DNA of 64,000 nt from Streptomyces sp. NBC_00457 (GCF_036014015.1 NZ_CP107905.1:2232001-2296000), one strand, 5' to 3'. Positions 7,297-16,354 are shown, numbered from the stretch's first letter. Notes: generated by a model not told the origin, from the sequence alone. Program-made: numbers and translations.

Positions 7297-9939
7297 GTGC
7301 GAAGAACCCGCATCCTCACGGCCGTCCTGGCCCTGGCAGCCGGTCTCCTCGCCGGCACGCCGTCCGCGCTCGCCGCCGACACCGAGCCGGTGTCGATCGC
7401 CGCCGACAGCTACACCTGGAAGAACGCGCGCATCGACGGCGGCGGCTTCGTCCCCGGCATCGTCTTCAACCGCAAGGAGAAGAACCTCGCCTACGCCCGT
7501 ACCGACATCGGCGGTGCCTACCGCTGGCAGGAGTCGACGAAGACCTGGACGCCGCTGCTGGACTCGGTCGGCTGGGACGACTGGGGACACACGGGTGTTG
7601 TGAGCCTGGCCTCCGACTCCGTCGACCCGGACAGGGTGTACGCGGCGGTCGGGACGTACACCAACAGCTGGGATCCCGGGAACGGCGCCGTCATGCGCTC
7701 CGCCGACCGGGGCGCGAGCTGGCAGAAGGCCGAGCTGCCGTTCAAGCTGGGCGGGAACATGCCGGGACGCGGCATGGGTGAGCGGTTGGCCGTCGACCCG
7801 AACAGGAACAGCGTGCTGTATCTGGGGGCGCCCAGCGGCAAGGGGCTGTGGCGGTCGACGGACTCCGGTGCCACCTGGTCGCAGGTCACGAACTTCCCCA
7901 ACGTCGGCAACTACGCGCAGGATCCGAGCGACACGAGCGGTTACGCCTCCGACAACCAGGGCATCGTCTGGGTCACCTTCGACGAGTCGACCGGTACGGC
8001 GGGCAGCGCCACACGAACGATCTACGTCGGGGTCGCCGACAAGGACAACGCGGTGTACCGCTCGACGGACGCGGGGGCGACCTGGACCCGTGTCGCCGGG
8101 CAGCCGACCGGCTACCTGGCGCACAAGGGCGTACTGGACGCGACGAACGGCTACCTGTACCTCGCGTACAGCGACACCGGCGGCCCGTACGACGGTGGCA
8201 AGGGCCGGCTGTGGCGGTATGCGACCGCGACCGGTACCTGGACGGACATCAGCCCGGTGGCGGAGGCCGACACGTACTACGGCTTCAGCGGTCTCACCGT
8301 CGACCGGCAGCGGCCCGGCACGGTGATGGCGACGGCGTACAGCTCCTGGTGGCCGGACACCCAGATCTTCCGCTCGACGGACAGCGGCGGGACGTGGACG
8401 AAGGCGTGGGACTACACGTCGTATCCGAACCGCTCGAACCGCTACACGATGGACGTCTCCTCATCCCCCTGGCTGACCTGGGGCGCGAACCCGGCGCCGC
8501 CGGAACAGACCCCGAAACTGGGCTGGATGACGGAGTCGCTGGAGATCGACCCGTTCGACTCGAACCGGATGATGTACGGGACGGGTGCGACGATCTACGG
8601 CACCGAGGATCTGTCGAAGTGGGACAGCGGAGGCCAGTTCACCATCAAGCCGATGGTGCGGGGCCTGGAGGAGACGGCCGTCCTGGACCTCGCGTCACCG
8701 CCGTCCGGCGCGCCCCTGCTCAGCGCGCTCGGCGACATCGGCGGCTTCCGGCACACGGATCTCACCAAGGTCCCGCCGATGATGTACACCTCACCGAACT
8801 TCACCTCGACGACCAGCCTGGACTTCGCGGAGAGCAACCCGAACACCGTGGTCCGCGCCGGCAATCTGGACTCCGGACCACACATCGCGTTCTCGACGGA
8901 CAACGGCGCCAACTGGTTCGCGGGGACGGACCCTTCGGGCGTCAGCGGTGGCGGCACGGTCGCCGCGGCGGCCGACGGCAGCCGGTTCGTGTGGAGCCCG
9001 CAGGGCACGGGGGTCCACTACGCGACGGGCTTCGGCACGTCCTGGTCGGCGTCGAGCGGCATCCCGGCGGGCGCGATCGTCGAGTCCGACCGGGTCGACC
9101 CGATGACCTTCTACGGCTTCAAGTCCGGGAAGTTCTACGTCAGTACGGACGGCGGCGCGACCTTCTCCGCGTCGGCCGCGACCGGGCTTCCCTCCGGCGA
9201 CACCGTCCGCTTCAAGGCACTGCCCGGCACGAAGGGTGACGTATGGCTGGCGGGCGGCGCGAGCGACGGCGCGTACGGCCTGTGGCACTCCACCGACTCC
9301 GGCGCCACGTTCACCAAGCTGTCCGGCGTCGAGCAGGCCGACACCATCGGCTTCGGCAAAGCGGCGCCCGGAGCGACGTACCAGACCCTCTACACCAGCG
9401 CGAAGATCGGCGGCGTACGCGGCATCTTCCGCTCCACCGACAAGGGTGCGAGCTGGACCCGTGTCAACGACGACGCCCACCAGTGGGGTTGGACGGGCGC
9501 GGCGATCACCGGCGACCCTCGCGTGTACGGCCGGGTGTACGTGGCGACCAACGGCCGCGGCGTCATCTACGGCGACACCACCGACAGCGGCGGCACCGAC
9601 CCGACACCCACACCGACGGGCGCCTGCGCCGTCACCTACAAGGTGACCAACGAGTGGTCGGGCGGCTTCCAGGCCGACGTCCGGCTGAGCAACACCGGCA
9701 CGAGCGCCTGGTCCGGCTGGTCCCTCAACTGGGCCTTCCCGAACGGCCAGACCATCTCCCAGCTCTGGAACGCCGATCACACGCAGTCGGGTTCAGCGGT
9801 GACAGCCAAGAACGTGGGCTGGAACGGCACCGTGGCGGCGGGCTCGTCGGTGAGCTTCGGGTTCACGGGGAGCTGGTCGGGGGCGAATGCCAAACCCGCT
9901 TCCTTCAAGCTCGGTGATCAGATCTGCGCCATCGCCTGA
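7297..9939 (+). CDS. Secreted GH74 xyloglucanase with C-terminal CBM2
   Basis: Endo-xyloglucanase-like enzyme of 880 aa acting outside the cell on xyloglucan that coats cellulose. The signal peptide is about 1-26 (SALAAD). The catalytic part is a tandem beta-propeller with at least seven Asp-box motifs (for example SADRGASW, STDSGATW, STDAGATW, STDKGASW). A TDPTPTPTG linker leads into CBM2 from about residue 777 to the end. The GTG at 7297 is chosen because it opens the signal peptide and is preceded by GGAAAGGA. The CBM is C-terminal, whereas it is N-terminal in the two cellulases. The stop overlaps the convergent XRE gene by 22 bp. Confidence 0.93.
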   Translation: MRRTRILTAVLALAAGLLAGTPSALAADTEPVSIAADSYTWKNARIDGGGFVPGIVFNRKEKNLAYARTDIGGAYRWQESTKTWTPLLDSVGWDDWGHTGVVSLASDSVDPDRVYAAVGTYTNSWDPGNGAVMRSADRGASWQKAELPFKLGGNMPGRGMGERLAVDPNRNSVLYLGAPSGKGLWRSTDSGATWSQVTNFPNVGNYAQDPSDTSGYASDNQGIVWVTFDESTGTAGSATRTIYVGVADKDNAVYRSTDAGATWTRVAGQPTGYLAHKGVLDATNGYLYLAYSDTGGPYDGGKGRLWRYATATGTWTDISPVAEADTYYGFSGLTVDRQRPGTVMATAYSSWWPDTQIFRSTDSGGTWTKAWDYTSYPNRSNRYTMDVSSSPWLTWGANPAPPEQTPKLGWMTESLEIDPFDSNRMMYGTGATIYGTEDLSKWDSGGQFTIKPMVRGLEETAVLDLASPPSGAPLLSALGDIGGFRHTDLTKVPPMMYTSPNFTSTTSLDFAESNPNTVVRAGNLDSGPHIAFSTDNGANWFAGTDPSGVSGGGTVAAAADGSRFVWSPQGTGVHYATGFGTSWSASSGIPAGAIVESDRVDPMTFYGFKSGKFYVSTDGGATFSASAATGLPSGDTVRFKALPGTKGDVWLAGGASDGAYGLWHSTDSGATFTKLSGVEQADTIGFGKAAPGATYQTLYTSAKIGGVRGIFRSTDKGASWTRVNDDAHQWGWTGAAITGDPRVYGRVYVATNGRGVIYGDTTDSGGTDPTPTPTGACAVTYKVTNEWSGGFQADVRLSNTGTSAWSGWSLNWAFPNGQTISQLWNADHTQSGSAVTAKNVGWNGTVAAGSSVSFGFTGSWSGANAKPASFKLGDQICAIA

Positions 9940-10736
9940 AGGTATTTGACCGTCGCCGGGTCGGCCGGGAGCAGTGTCTCGATGGCCAGTTCGGCGACGG
10001 TCACGTCCATGGGCGTGTTGAAGGTGGAGATGGAGGAGATGAAGGACAGCACCCGGCCGTCGTGCTCGATGCGCATCGGGAGCGCGAAGGACGGGACGGG
10101 CTCGGCCGGTTCCTCCGCTGTCTCCCGCACCGGGTACGCGGCGACCTCCTCGTACAACTCCCGTAGCCTTTCGGAGCGTTGCAGCGCGATCTGCCGTTCC
10201 ATCTGGGCGAGCAGATGGCCGCGCCACTCCCGCAGATTGAGGATCCGGGGCGCGAGGCCTTCCGGGTGGAGGGTCAGTCGCATCGCGTTCAGCGGCGGCG
10301 CGAGGAGGGACTCGGGCAGGCCGTCGAGCAGGGCCAGGATGCCCCGGTTGGCGGCCACCACGTTGTACGTCGCGTCCACCACGAAGGCCGGGTAGGGCTC
10401 GTAGCCCTGGATCAGCTGCTCGATGCCCTCGCGCAGCGTGTCCAGCGCCGGGTCGTCCAGCGGGGTCTCCCGGTAGCGGGGGGCGTAACCGGCCGCCAGC
10501 AGCAGGGCGTTGCGCTCGCGCACGGGCACGTCGAGATGCTCGGCCAGCCGCAGCACCATCTCCTCGCTCGGCCGGGAGCGGCCCGTCTCGATGAAGCTGA
10601 TGTGCCGGGCGGAGGAGTCGGCGCGCAGCGCCAGCTCCAGCTGGCTGACCCGCCGCCGCTCCCGCCAGGCCCGCAACAGGGGACCGACGCCGCTGTCGGC
10701 GGGGAGTGCGGTGCCGTCGGATACGGGAGTGGTCAT
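9918..10736 (-). CDS. XRE-family regulator with MmyB-like ligand domain
   Basis: A 272-aa DNA-binding protein. The helix-turn-helix occupies about residues 20-75 (SQLELALRADSSARHISFIETGRSRPS). The rest matches the MmyB-like domain: YPAFVVDATYNVVAANRG, LPES...PPLNAMRLTLHPEGLAPRI and a C-terminal LPADPAT segment. Such proteins are mostly single-gene repressors or activators of neighbouring oxidoreductases; the target here is not evident. ATG 10736 is the first start that leaves a normal N-terminal arm. Its 3' end overlaps the end of the GH74 gene, and it diverges from the pterin dehydratase gene 142 bp away. Confidence 0.88.
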   Translation of the reverse strand: MTTPVSDGTALPADSGVGPLLRAWRERRRVSQLELALRADSSARHISFIETGRSRPSEEMVLRLAEHLDVPVRERNALLLAAGYAPRYRETPLDDPALDTLREGIEQLIQGYEPYPAFVVDATYNVVAANRGILALLDGLPESLLAPPLNAMRLTLHPEGLAPRILNLREWRGHLLAQMERQIALQRSERLRELYEEVAAYPVRETAEEPAEPVPSFALPMRIEHDGRVLSFISSISTFNTPMDVTVAELAIETLLPADPATVKYLQAMAQI

Positions 10737-10878
10737 ACGACGACCGTAGTCCAGGGGCGAGTCCAGCGGCGCCGGAATGTGTCCGGAACAGATCTCCGGG
10801 CACCCGTCTGACCAGGGCGTCAAGTGCGCGGCTGTGGCACGCTGAAGAGGAACCCGACCCCCTGGAAGGAGCGAGGCC

Positions 10879-11181
10879 ATGCCCCTCGAACCGCTGTCGC
10901 AGGAGGAGATCGAGGAGCGGCTGGCTCAGCTGCCGGGCTGGTCCCTGGACGGGGACCGGATCGCCCGCTCCTACCGGCTGCGCTCGCACCTCGCGGCCAC
11001 CGCGATGGTCGTCCACATCGCCCAGGTCCAGGAAGAGCTCGACCACCACTCCGACCTCACCCTCGGTTACAACACCCTGTCACTGAGCGTGAACACGCAC
11101 ACGGTGGGCGGGGTGACCGAGCGGGACTTCAAGCTGGCCCGCCGGGTGGAGGAACTGGCACCGGCCCACGGGGCGAAGTGA
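10879..11181 (+). CDS. 4a-hydroxytetrahydrobiopterin dehydratase (PCD/DCoH)
   Basis: A 100-aa cytosolic enzyme that dehydrates the 4a-carbinolamine pterin formed by aromatic amino acid hydroxylases. The whole protein is one DCoH domain: LPGWSLDGDRIARSY, a helix with EELDHHSD, then YNTLSLSVNTH and GGVTERDF, which carry the family's active-site His and Asp positions. Length is normal. GGAAGGAGCGAGGCC precedes ATG 10879. It is followed after 4 bp by a methyltransferase gene and is probably cotranscribed with it. Confidence 0.92.
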   Translation: MPLEPLSQEEIEERLAQLPGWSLDGDRIARSYRLRSHLAATAMVVHIAQVQEELDHHSDLTLGYNTLSLSVNTHTVGGVTERDFKLARRVEELAPAHGAK

Positions 11182-11185
11182 CCCG

Positions 11186-11935
11186 GTGCTGGACTACGAC
11201 AAGGAAGCCGACGCCTACGACATCACACGCGGCGGCGAACCCCGGGCCGCCGCCGCTGCCGACGCCGTCCTGGGCCTGCTGCCCGGCGTGACGGGCCGCC
11301 TCCTCGACGTGGCCTGCGGCACCGGCATCGTGACCCGGCGGCTCGCGGCGGCCCGGCCCGGCCTGCGGGTGACCGGCGCGGATCTGACGTCCGGGATGGC
11401 CCGGATGGCCGCCGTACGCCTGCCCGGCGCGGTCGTGCTCGCGGACAGCCGGCGGCTGCCGTTCCCGGACCGCGCGTTCGACGCCGTGACCAGCGTGTGG
11501 CTGCTGCATCTGCTCGACGAACCCGACGACGTGCGGGCCGCCGTCGCCGAGTGCGCCCGGGTCCTGCGGCCGGGCGGTATGTACGTCACCACCGTCGACA
11601 AGGCCGCCGCGCACGACGTGGGCAGTGACATCGATGCCGTGCTCGCGCCGCGCCCACGCCGGCCCGCCCGGGACGAGGCGACGGCCGTGGAGTCGTACGC
11701 CGCCGAGCAGGGACTGCTCCCCACCGGGCAGGCCCGCTTCCCGGGTGTGGGTCAGGGCCGCAGCCCTCGGCGGACCGCCGCCGACCTGCGGCGCGGCTGG
11801 TTCACCCAGCTGCCGCCCGGCGAGCCGCGCACCGAACGTTTCGCCGAGCTCCTGGCGACGCTCCCCGACCAGGACCGGCCGCGCCCCGACCCCGTGTTCT
11901 CCCTCCGGGCCTTCAGGAAACCGCCCGACGACTGA
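11186..11935 (+). CDS. Class I SAM-dependent methyltransferase
   Basis: A 249-aa protein with Methyltransf_11/25 features: LLDVACGTGIVTRRLA (motif I), GADLTSGM (motif II), DAVTSVWLLHLLDEPDD (motif IV region) and LRPGGMYVTTV (motif VI). The substrate is unknown. The GTG start lies 4 bp after the DCoH stop, so the pair is probably one transcript. The region after residue 200 is Pro/Arg-rich and poorly conserved in the family. Its 3' end overlaps a decayed leftward gene fragment. Confidence 0.85.
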   Translation: MLDYDKEADAYDITRGGEPRAAAAADAVLGLLPGVTGRLLDVACGTGIVTRRLAAARPGLRVTGADLTSGMARMAAVRLPGAVVLADSRRLPFPDRAFDAVTSVWLLHLLDEPDDVRAAVAECARVLRPGGMYVTTVDKAAAHDVGSDIDAVLAPRPRRPARDEATAVESYAAEQGLLPTGQARFPGVGQGRSPRRTAADLRRGWFTQLPPGEPRTERFAELLATLPDQDRPRPDPVFSLRAFRKPPDD

Positions 11936-12050
11936 ACTCCATGATCCAGTTGCTCAGCCAGGTCTCCCTGCCGTCCACGGAGAACGCCTGCTCCCAGCGG
12001 GCCGCGTCCGCCGAGACGCCCGACCAGACGAACCGCACGCGACCCTTTCC
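11913..12050 (-). pseudogene. Remnant of a DUF1579-type gene
   Basis: The minus strand encodes about 45 residues resembling the C-terminal end of DUF1579-like proteins: RFVWSGVSADAARWEQAFS followed by DGRETWLSNWIMEFSRR and a stop at 11913. Upstream of about 12050 the frame no longer resembles the family and no ribosome site or start is evident, so most of the gene is gone. The family assignment is from memory of the WEQAFS-DG-TW-NW pattern and is moderately sure. Confidence 0.5.
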
Positions 12051-12265
12051 GATGGGTCCACCCGCTCGGCGAAGCTGAGAGTGGGGGAACGCGTCGTCGG
12101 CCCTCTCAGTGCCGGTCACCACATCTCAGCCCGTTGGGGGTGCCCCCTCTGGGGGAGTTTGAGGACGAGGCCGTTCAGGCCGAAGCGGGGGTCTGGGGGC
12201 GGCAGCCCCCAGAGCGACGGTCACGCAGACCGACCTGCACCCTGAACCGGCCCGATGTGATCGGC
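12051..12265. other. Gene-free stretch between the DUF1579 remnant and the next gene
   Basis: It contains a 7-bp inverted repeat CTGAGAG (12075-12081) / CTCTCAG (12113-12119), a G-rich GGGGGTGCCCCCT hairpin near 12137, and the strong stem-loop at 12192. No coding frame with a recognisable product is seen. Confidence 0.6.
12192..12213. terminator. GC-rich stem-loop
   Basis: A perfect 9-bp stem TCTGGGGGC / GCCCCCAGA closed by a GGCA tetraloop. It lies downstream of the leftward gene at 12266-12757 and would serve as its terminator. There is no U-tract, as is usual in Streptomyces. Confidence 0.6.
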
Positions 12266-12757
12266 TCACGCCAGCGCAGCGCCCCGGTCTCCAGTCGTTC
12301 CGGCGGGCAGGGTGTCCGCCAAGTAGGCGGCCAGGTCGGGGAGTTCGGGCGCGAGCAGGTGCCGTACCCAGGCGTCCCGTTCGTGCAGGATCGGCGGCAG
12401 CTCCCAGACGCAGCCGATCCACGGCTTGTCTGTCGTGATGAAGTGCGTGGGATCGTTGTCCGGGCAGCCGAGCACCGGCTGGCCCGCCGAGGCGCCGCGG
12501 AAGTGCAGGACGTTGTCCCAGACCCAGCTGTACGCGTTCAGGTAGGCGCCGTCGTCACCGCCCCGGTGCAGCACGACGAAGGTCGCCGGCGGGGTGCCGT
12601 CCGGCTCCGGCAGCAGCTCCGGCAGGATCGCGTACGCCGCCTTCTCGACGTCCGGCGCGATGCCCGCCGGGTCCGAGGTGACGTGGTAGCGCTTGATGTG
12701 CCGCCCGGCCACCTCGATCGGCGGCGGCACGGTCAGCAGTTTCTCGGTGAAGCTCAT
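12266..12757 (-). CDS. Conserved hypothetical protein
   Basis: A 163-aa soluble protein that I do not recognise. It has no signal peptide or membrane segment. Notable parts are a HIKRYHVTSDP stretch near residue 20, a TFVVLHRGGDDGAYLNAYSWVWDN core near residue 60 that looks like a compact alpha/beta fold, and a C-terminal Ala/Leu-rich helix. Codon use matches neighbouring real genes. It diverges from the WYL regulator, with only 33 bp between the starts. A perfect 25-bp inverted repeat lies between them, so this is the most likely target of that regulator. Confidence 0.75.
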   Translation of the reverse strand: MSFTEKLLTVPPPIEVAGRHIKRYHVTSDPAGIAPDVEKAAYAILPELLPEPDGTPPATFVVLHRGGDDGAYLNAYSWVWDNVLHFRGASAGQPVLGCPDNDPTHFITTDKPWIGCVWELPPILHERDAWVRHLLAPELPDLAAYLADTLPAGTTGDRGAALA

Positions 12758-12776
12758 GGCAGGACGCTAGGACCGC

Positions 12777-12801
12777 TTCACTGACATCCTGTGTCAGTGA
12801 A
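12777..12801. promoter_or_regulatory. Perfect inverted repeat over the WYL regulator start
   Basis: TTCACTGACA (12777-12786), spacer TCCTG, TGTCAGTGAA (12792-12801): two perfect 10-bp arms. The GTG start of the regulator (12791) begins in the spacer. Its place between two divergent genes suggests an operator for the WYL protein that acts on both. The binding protein is inferred. Confidence 0.7.
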
Positions 12802-13753
12802 AGCCGGCCGACTCGTCTCGATCCTGCTGCTCCTCCAGACCCGCGGGCGGATGACCGCCGCCCAGCTCGCCGAGGAGCTGGAGGTCTCCGTCCGCACGGT
12901 CTACCGGGACGTCGACGCGCTGAGCGCGGCCGGTGTCCCGCTGTACGGCGACGCGGGCCACGACGGCGGCTATCGGCTGCTGGACGGCTACCGCACCCGG
13001 CTCACCGGCCTGACCGCCGACGAGGCGGAGGCGCTGTTCCTCGCGGGGGTCCCGGGGCCGGCTGCTGAACTCGGCCTCGGCTCCCTGCTCGCCGCCGCCG
13101 AGCTGAAAGTGCGCGCCGCGCTGCCCGTCCAAGCCGACCGGATCAGCGGCCGCTTCCACCTCGACGCCCCCGGCTGGTACGCGGCCGGCGAGGAGGCTCC
13201 GTATCTCCCGGCGGTCGCCGATGCCGTGTGGAACAGCAGGGTGCTGCACATCGTCTACCGGCGCTGGCGCGAGCCCACCGACGTGGAGCGCCGTCTGGAA
13301 CCGTACGGACTGGTCCTCAAGGCGGGCCGCTGGTATGTGGTCGCCGGTCCCGGGCCGCGCACCTTCCGGGTCGACCAGATCCTCGAACTCACCGCGTCGG
13401 ACGAGGAGTTCACGCGTCCCGGCGACTTCGATCTGGCCGCCTACTGGGAGGCGTACCAGAGGGACTTCCACGACCGGCTGTACCGCGCGGAGGCGGTCGT
13501 ACGCATCGCGCCGTCGGTGACGCTCTCCGGTCCGCTCGCCCGCGCCGTCGCCGCCAACGGCCGTACGGACGAGACCGGTTGGATCCAGGCCACGGTCCCC
13601 ATCGAGTCCGTCGACCACGCGGCCGGCGAGTTCCTGCGTCTGGGCACGGACATCGAAGTGCTGGGCCCGCCCGAGCTCCGGGCGAAGATCGCCCGGACGG
13701 CAGCGGAACTGGCCGAAAGATACGGCAACTTCGAGGTGCACGGCGACCACTGA
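12791..13753 (+). CDS. WYL-domain (YafY-type) transcriptional regulator
   Basis: A 320-aa regulator. An N-terminal HTH_11-type winged helix (about 1-60: LLLQTRGRMTAAQLAEEL then SVRTVYRDVDALSAAG) is followed by a WYL ligand-sensing domain (about 140-215: LEPYGLVLKAGRWYVVAG) and a WCX-like C-terminal extension. The start at GTG 12791 puts the HTH at the usual distance but leaves no separate ribosome site, so the mRNA may be leaderless. It is probably autoregulated through the inverted repeat that contains its start, and it probably controls the divergent hypothetical gene. Confidence 0.88.
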   Translation: MSVKAGRLVSILLLLQTRGRMTAAQLAEELEVSVRTVYRDVDALSAAGVPLYGDAGHDGGYRLLDGYRTRLTGLTADEAEALFLAGVPGPAAELGLGSLLAAAELKVRAALPVQADRISGRFHLDAPGWYAAGEEAPYLPAVADAVWNSRVLHIVYRRWREPTDVERRLEPYGLVLKAGRWYVVAGPGPRTFRVDQILELTASDEEFTRPGDFDLAAYWEAYQRDFHDRLYRAEAVVRIAPSVTLSGPLARAVAANGRTDETGWIQATVPIESVDHAAGEFLRLGTDIEVLGPPELRAKIARTAAELAERYGNFEVHGDH

Positions 13754-13791
13754 GAGGCCGGAACCCGTCCGTCCTCCAGGAGGTACGTCTC

Positions 13792-15666
13792 GTGCAGCAC
13801 CCGCACAAGCACCGCAGACGAAGCGTCGTCCTCTCCGCGCTGGGCGCCACGACCGCGCTGGTCGCCGCCGGACTCACCGCCCTCACCGGCCCCGGCACAG
13901 CCGAGGCCGCCACCGCACGCCAGGTCGAGAAACTCGACCGGGGTGTGGTCAGCGTCCACACGGCCGCCGGCAATCTGGTCAGCTGGCGCTGGCTGGGCAC
14001 CGACCCGGGCGACGTCTCCTTCAACGTCTACCGCGCCGGTACGAAGGTCAACGCGACCCCGATCACCGGCTCCACCACCTACTTCCACTCCGGCGCTCCC
14101 GAACAGGCCGACTACACCGTCCGCGCGATCGTCGGCGGCGTCGAGCAGGCCGACTCGGTCCACGCGATCCAGTTCCGCACCGGCTACAAGGACGTCCCCA
14201 TCTCCCCGCCCGCGGGCGGCACCACCCCCGACGGCGTCGCGTACACCTACGAGGCCAACGACGCCTCCGTCGGTGACCTCGACGGCGACGGCGCCCTCGA
14301 CTTCGTCCTCAAGTGGCAGCCCACCAACGCCAAGGACAACTCCCAGTCCGGCTACACCGGCAACACCATCGTCGACGGCATCAAGCTCGACGGCACCCGG
14401 CTGTGGCGCATCGACCTGGGCCGCAACATCCGCTCCGGCGCGCACTACACGCAGTTCCAGGTGTACGACTACGACGGCGACGGCAAGGCCGAGGTCGCCA
14501 TGAAGACGGCCGACGGCACGCGGGACGGCACGGGCGCGGTGATCGGCAGTTCGTCGGCCGACCACCGCAACTCCAGTGGCTACGTGCTCTCCGGCCCCGA
14601 GTACCTCACCATGTTCAACGGGCAGACCGGCAGGGCGATGGGCACGGTCGACTATGTCCCGGCCCGGGGTTCGGTGGCGTCGTGGGGCGACTCCTACGGC
14701 AACCGGGTCGACCGATTCCTCGCCGGCACCGCGTACTTGGACGGCGCCCGCCCCTCGCTCATCATGGCGCGCGGCTACTACACCCGTTCCGTGATAGCGG
14801 CCTGGGACTGGCGAGGCGGCGCCTTCACCCGCCGCTGGACCTTCGACACCAACTCCTCCACCAACACGGGGAAGGGGTACGACGGTCAGGGCAACCACAG
14901 TCTGTCCATCGCGGACGTGGACGCCGACGGCAAGGACGAGATCGTGTACGGCGCCATGACCGTGGACGACAACGGCCATGGGCTGTGGACGACGAAGCTG
15001 GGCCACGGCGACGCGGGACATGTGGGCGACCTCAACCCCGCCCGCTCGGGCCTGGAGTACTTCAAGGTGTCGGAGGACACCTCCAAGCCCGGCTCCTGGA
15101 TGGCCGACGCCCGCACCGGTGCGCTCCTGTGGCAGACGGCCTCCGGTGCCGACAACGGTCGCGGGGTGTCCGCCGACATCCACGCGGGGTCCGCGGGCGC
15201 CGAGTCCTGGTCCGCCTCCGACACGACCCTGCGCTCCCCGACCGGAGCCTCGCTGGGTCGCGAGCCGTCCAGCATCAACTTCGTGAACTGGTGGGACGGC
15301 GACACGACCCGCGAACTCCTCGACGGCACCCGCATCGACAAGTACGGCACGTCGTCCGACACGCGGCTGCTGACCGGCGCCTCGGTCCACTCCAACAACG
15401 GCACCAAGGCCACCCCGTCGTTGTCCGGGGACATCTTCGGTGACTGGCGCGAGGAGGTCGTCTGGCCGACGTCGAACAACACGGCGCTGCGGATCTACTC
15501 CACTCCGCACGAGACCGGCACGAAGATCACCACCCTGCTCCACGACACGATGTACCGCACCGCCCTGGCCTGGCAGAACACGGCCTACAACCAGCCCCCG
15601 CACCCGAGCTTCCACATCGGCAGCGGCATGGCGACGGCCCCCAGGCCGACCGTCTACACCCCGTGA
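13792..15666 (+). CDS. Secreted PL11 rhamnogalacturonan lyase
   Basis: A 624-aa extracellular lyase that cleaves the rhamnogalacturonan I backbone of pectin by beta-elimination. The signal has a twin-arginine-like HKHRRRSVVLSALG start and ends near AEAATA, so Tat or Sec export is possible. From about residue 45 onwards it is one PL11 domain: an N-terminal beta-sandwich, then an eight-bladed propeller with repeated Ca-binding DxDGDG motifs (GDLDGDGALD, YDYDGDGKAE, ADVDADGKDE). Conserved C-terminal segments include SGDIFGDWREEVVWP and the final HPSFHIG. No CBM is attached. AGGAGG precedes the GTG start. It lies 38 bp after the WYL gene; shared control is possible but unproven. Confidence 0.93.
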   Translation: MQHPHKHRRRSVVLSALGATTALVAAGLTALTGPGTAEAATARQVEKLDRGVVSVHTAAGNLVSWRWLGTDPGDVSFNVYRAGTKVNATPITGSTTYFHSGAPEQADYTVRAIVGGVEQADSVHAIQFRTGYKDVPISPPAGGTTPDGVAYTYEANDASVGDLDGDGALDFVLKWQPTNAKDNSQSGYTGNTIVDGIKLDGTRLWRIDLGRNIRSGAHYTQFQVYDYDGDGKAEVAMKTADGTRDGTGAVIGSSSADHRNSSGYVLSGPEYLTMFNGQTGRAMGTVDYVPARGSVASWGDSYGNRVDRFLAGTAYLDGARPSLIMARGYYTRSVIAAWDWRGGAFTRRWTFDTNSSTNTGKGYDGQGNHSLSIADVDADGKDEIVYGAMTVDDNGHGLWTTKLGHGDAGHVGDLNPARSGLEYFKVSEDTSKPGSWMADARTGALLWQTASGADNGRGVSADIHAGSAGAESWSASDTTLRSPTGASLGREPSSINFVNWWDGDTTRELLDGTRIDKYGTSSDTRLLTGASVHSNNGTKATPSLSGDIFGDWREEVVWPTSNNTALRIYSTPHETGTKITTLLHDTMYRTALAWQNTAYNQPPHPSFHIGSGMATAPRPTVYTP

Positions 15667-15670
15667 ACGA

Positions 15671-15706
15671 CGGTGGGTGCGGGCCCGGCCGGGCCCGCAC
15701 CCACCG
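15671..15706. terminator. Bidirectional terminator
   Basis: A perfect 16-bp stem (CGGTGGGTGCGGGCCC and its complement) around a GGCC loop. It fills the 42-bp gap between the convergent stops of the PL11 gene and the small membrane protein gene. Confidence 0.85.
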
Positions 15707-15708
15707 AC

Positions 15709-16137
15709 TCAGGAGCTGCGGATGCCCTGACGCGCCCTCAGCGCCATGTACTGGACCAGCCCGAACCCGGCGACGGAGATCGCCTGAAGCACCGTCCACA
15801 CCGCGCCCGCCGTGGTCGGCGACAGCCACAGGCCCAGGGCGGCGAGACTCAGCGCCGCCCAGGCGAGGTTGACCTCGATCACGGCCCTGACCGGCAGCGC
15901 GGCCGGGTGGGCACGGGTGGCGAGGAAGCCGACGGCGGCCCCGTACACGGCGAGCAGCACGCCGAGTCCGAGCAGCAGCCCGGAGTCGACCCCGAGGAAG
16001 CGCCCGAGCGGCCCGGAGGCGGCGAGGTAGGCGAGGCCGTTCGCGCCGGTGACCACCGCGTCGAGGGCGAGGAAGCGACGCAGCATGGCGTGCGGGTCGG
16101 AGGTCCGGGCGAGCGTGGCGAGCTGGGTCGCGGACAT
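15709..16137 (-). CDS. Small integral membrane protein
   Basis: A 142-aa protein with four predicted membrane segments (about 20-45, 52-75, 85-108 and 112-132) separated by short charged loops. The pattern of four helices and a short C-terminal Arg tail resembles many uncharacterised actinobacterial membrane proteins; I do not recognise a specific family. ATG 16137 follows AGGGTG. It converges on the PL11 gene through a strong hairpin, and its upstream region is shared with the DUF5753 regulator. Confidence 0.8.
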   Translation of the reverse strand: MSATQLATLARTSDPHAMLRRFLALDAVVTGANGLAYLAASGPLGRFLGVDSGLLLGLGVLLAVYGAAVGFLATRAHPAALPVRAVIEVNLAWAALSLAALGLWLSPTTAGAVWTVLQAISVAGFGLVQYMALRARQGIRSS

Positions 16138-16354
16138 GACGAATCACCCTCCATCGAGGTGCGGCAGCGGACCCGGATTCCGGAGCGGAGTGCGCCGGCC
16201 CGGAACCCGGTGCCCCTACGATCCTTCGCGCGCCCGGCGCGGTCGATTACCCGCGAGGTAATGCGGCGTGGTGCGACTCACCACCGTTTCTGTCCGACAC
16301 CCGCCCGAACATGACACACTGCTCCCGAACTTCGGCACGTAGGGGAGGCGTGGC
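16138..16354. other. Divergent promoter region
   Basis: A 217-bp gap between the leftward membrane protein gene and the rightward XRE/DUF5753 gene. It should hold both promoters. The most promoter-like part is the less GC-rich stretch around 16290-16330. No palindrome longer than 8 bp was noticed. Confidence 0.4.

Noticed and set aside
13441..15615. 724-codon minus-strand frame opposite the PL11 gene
   Set aside because: Antisense shadow of a clear secreted lyase; Gly/Val/Arg composition without known motifs.
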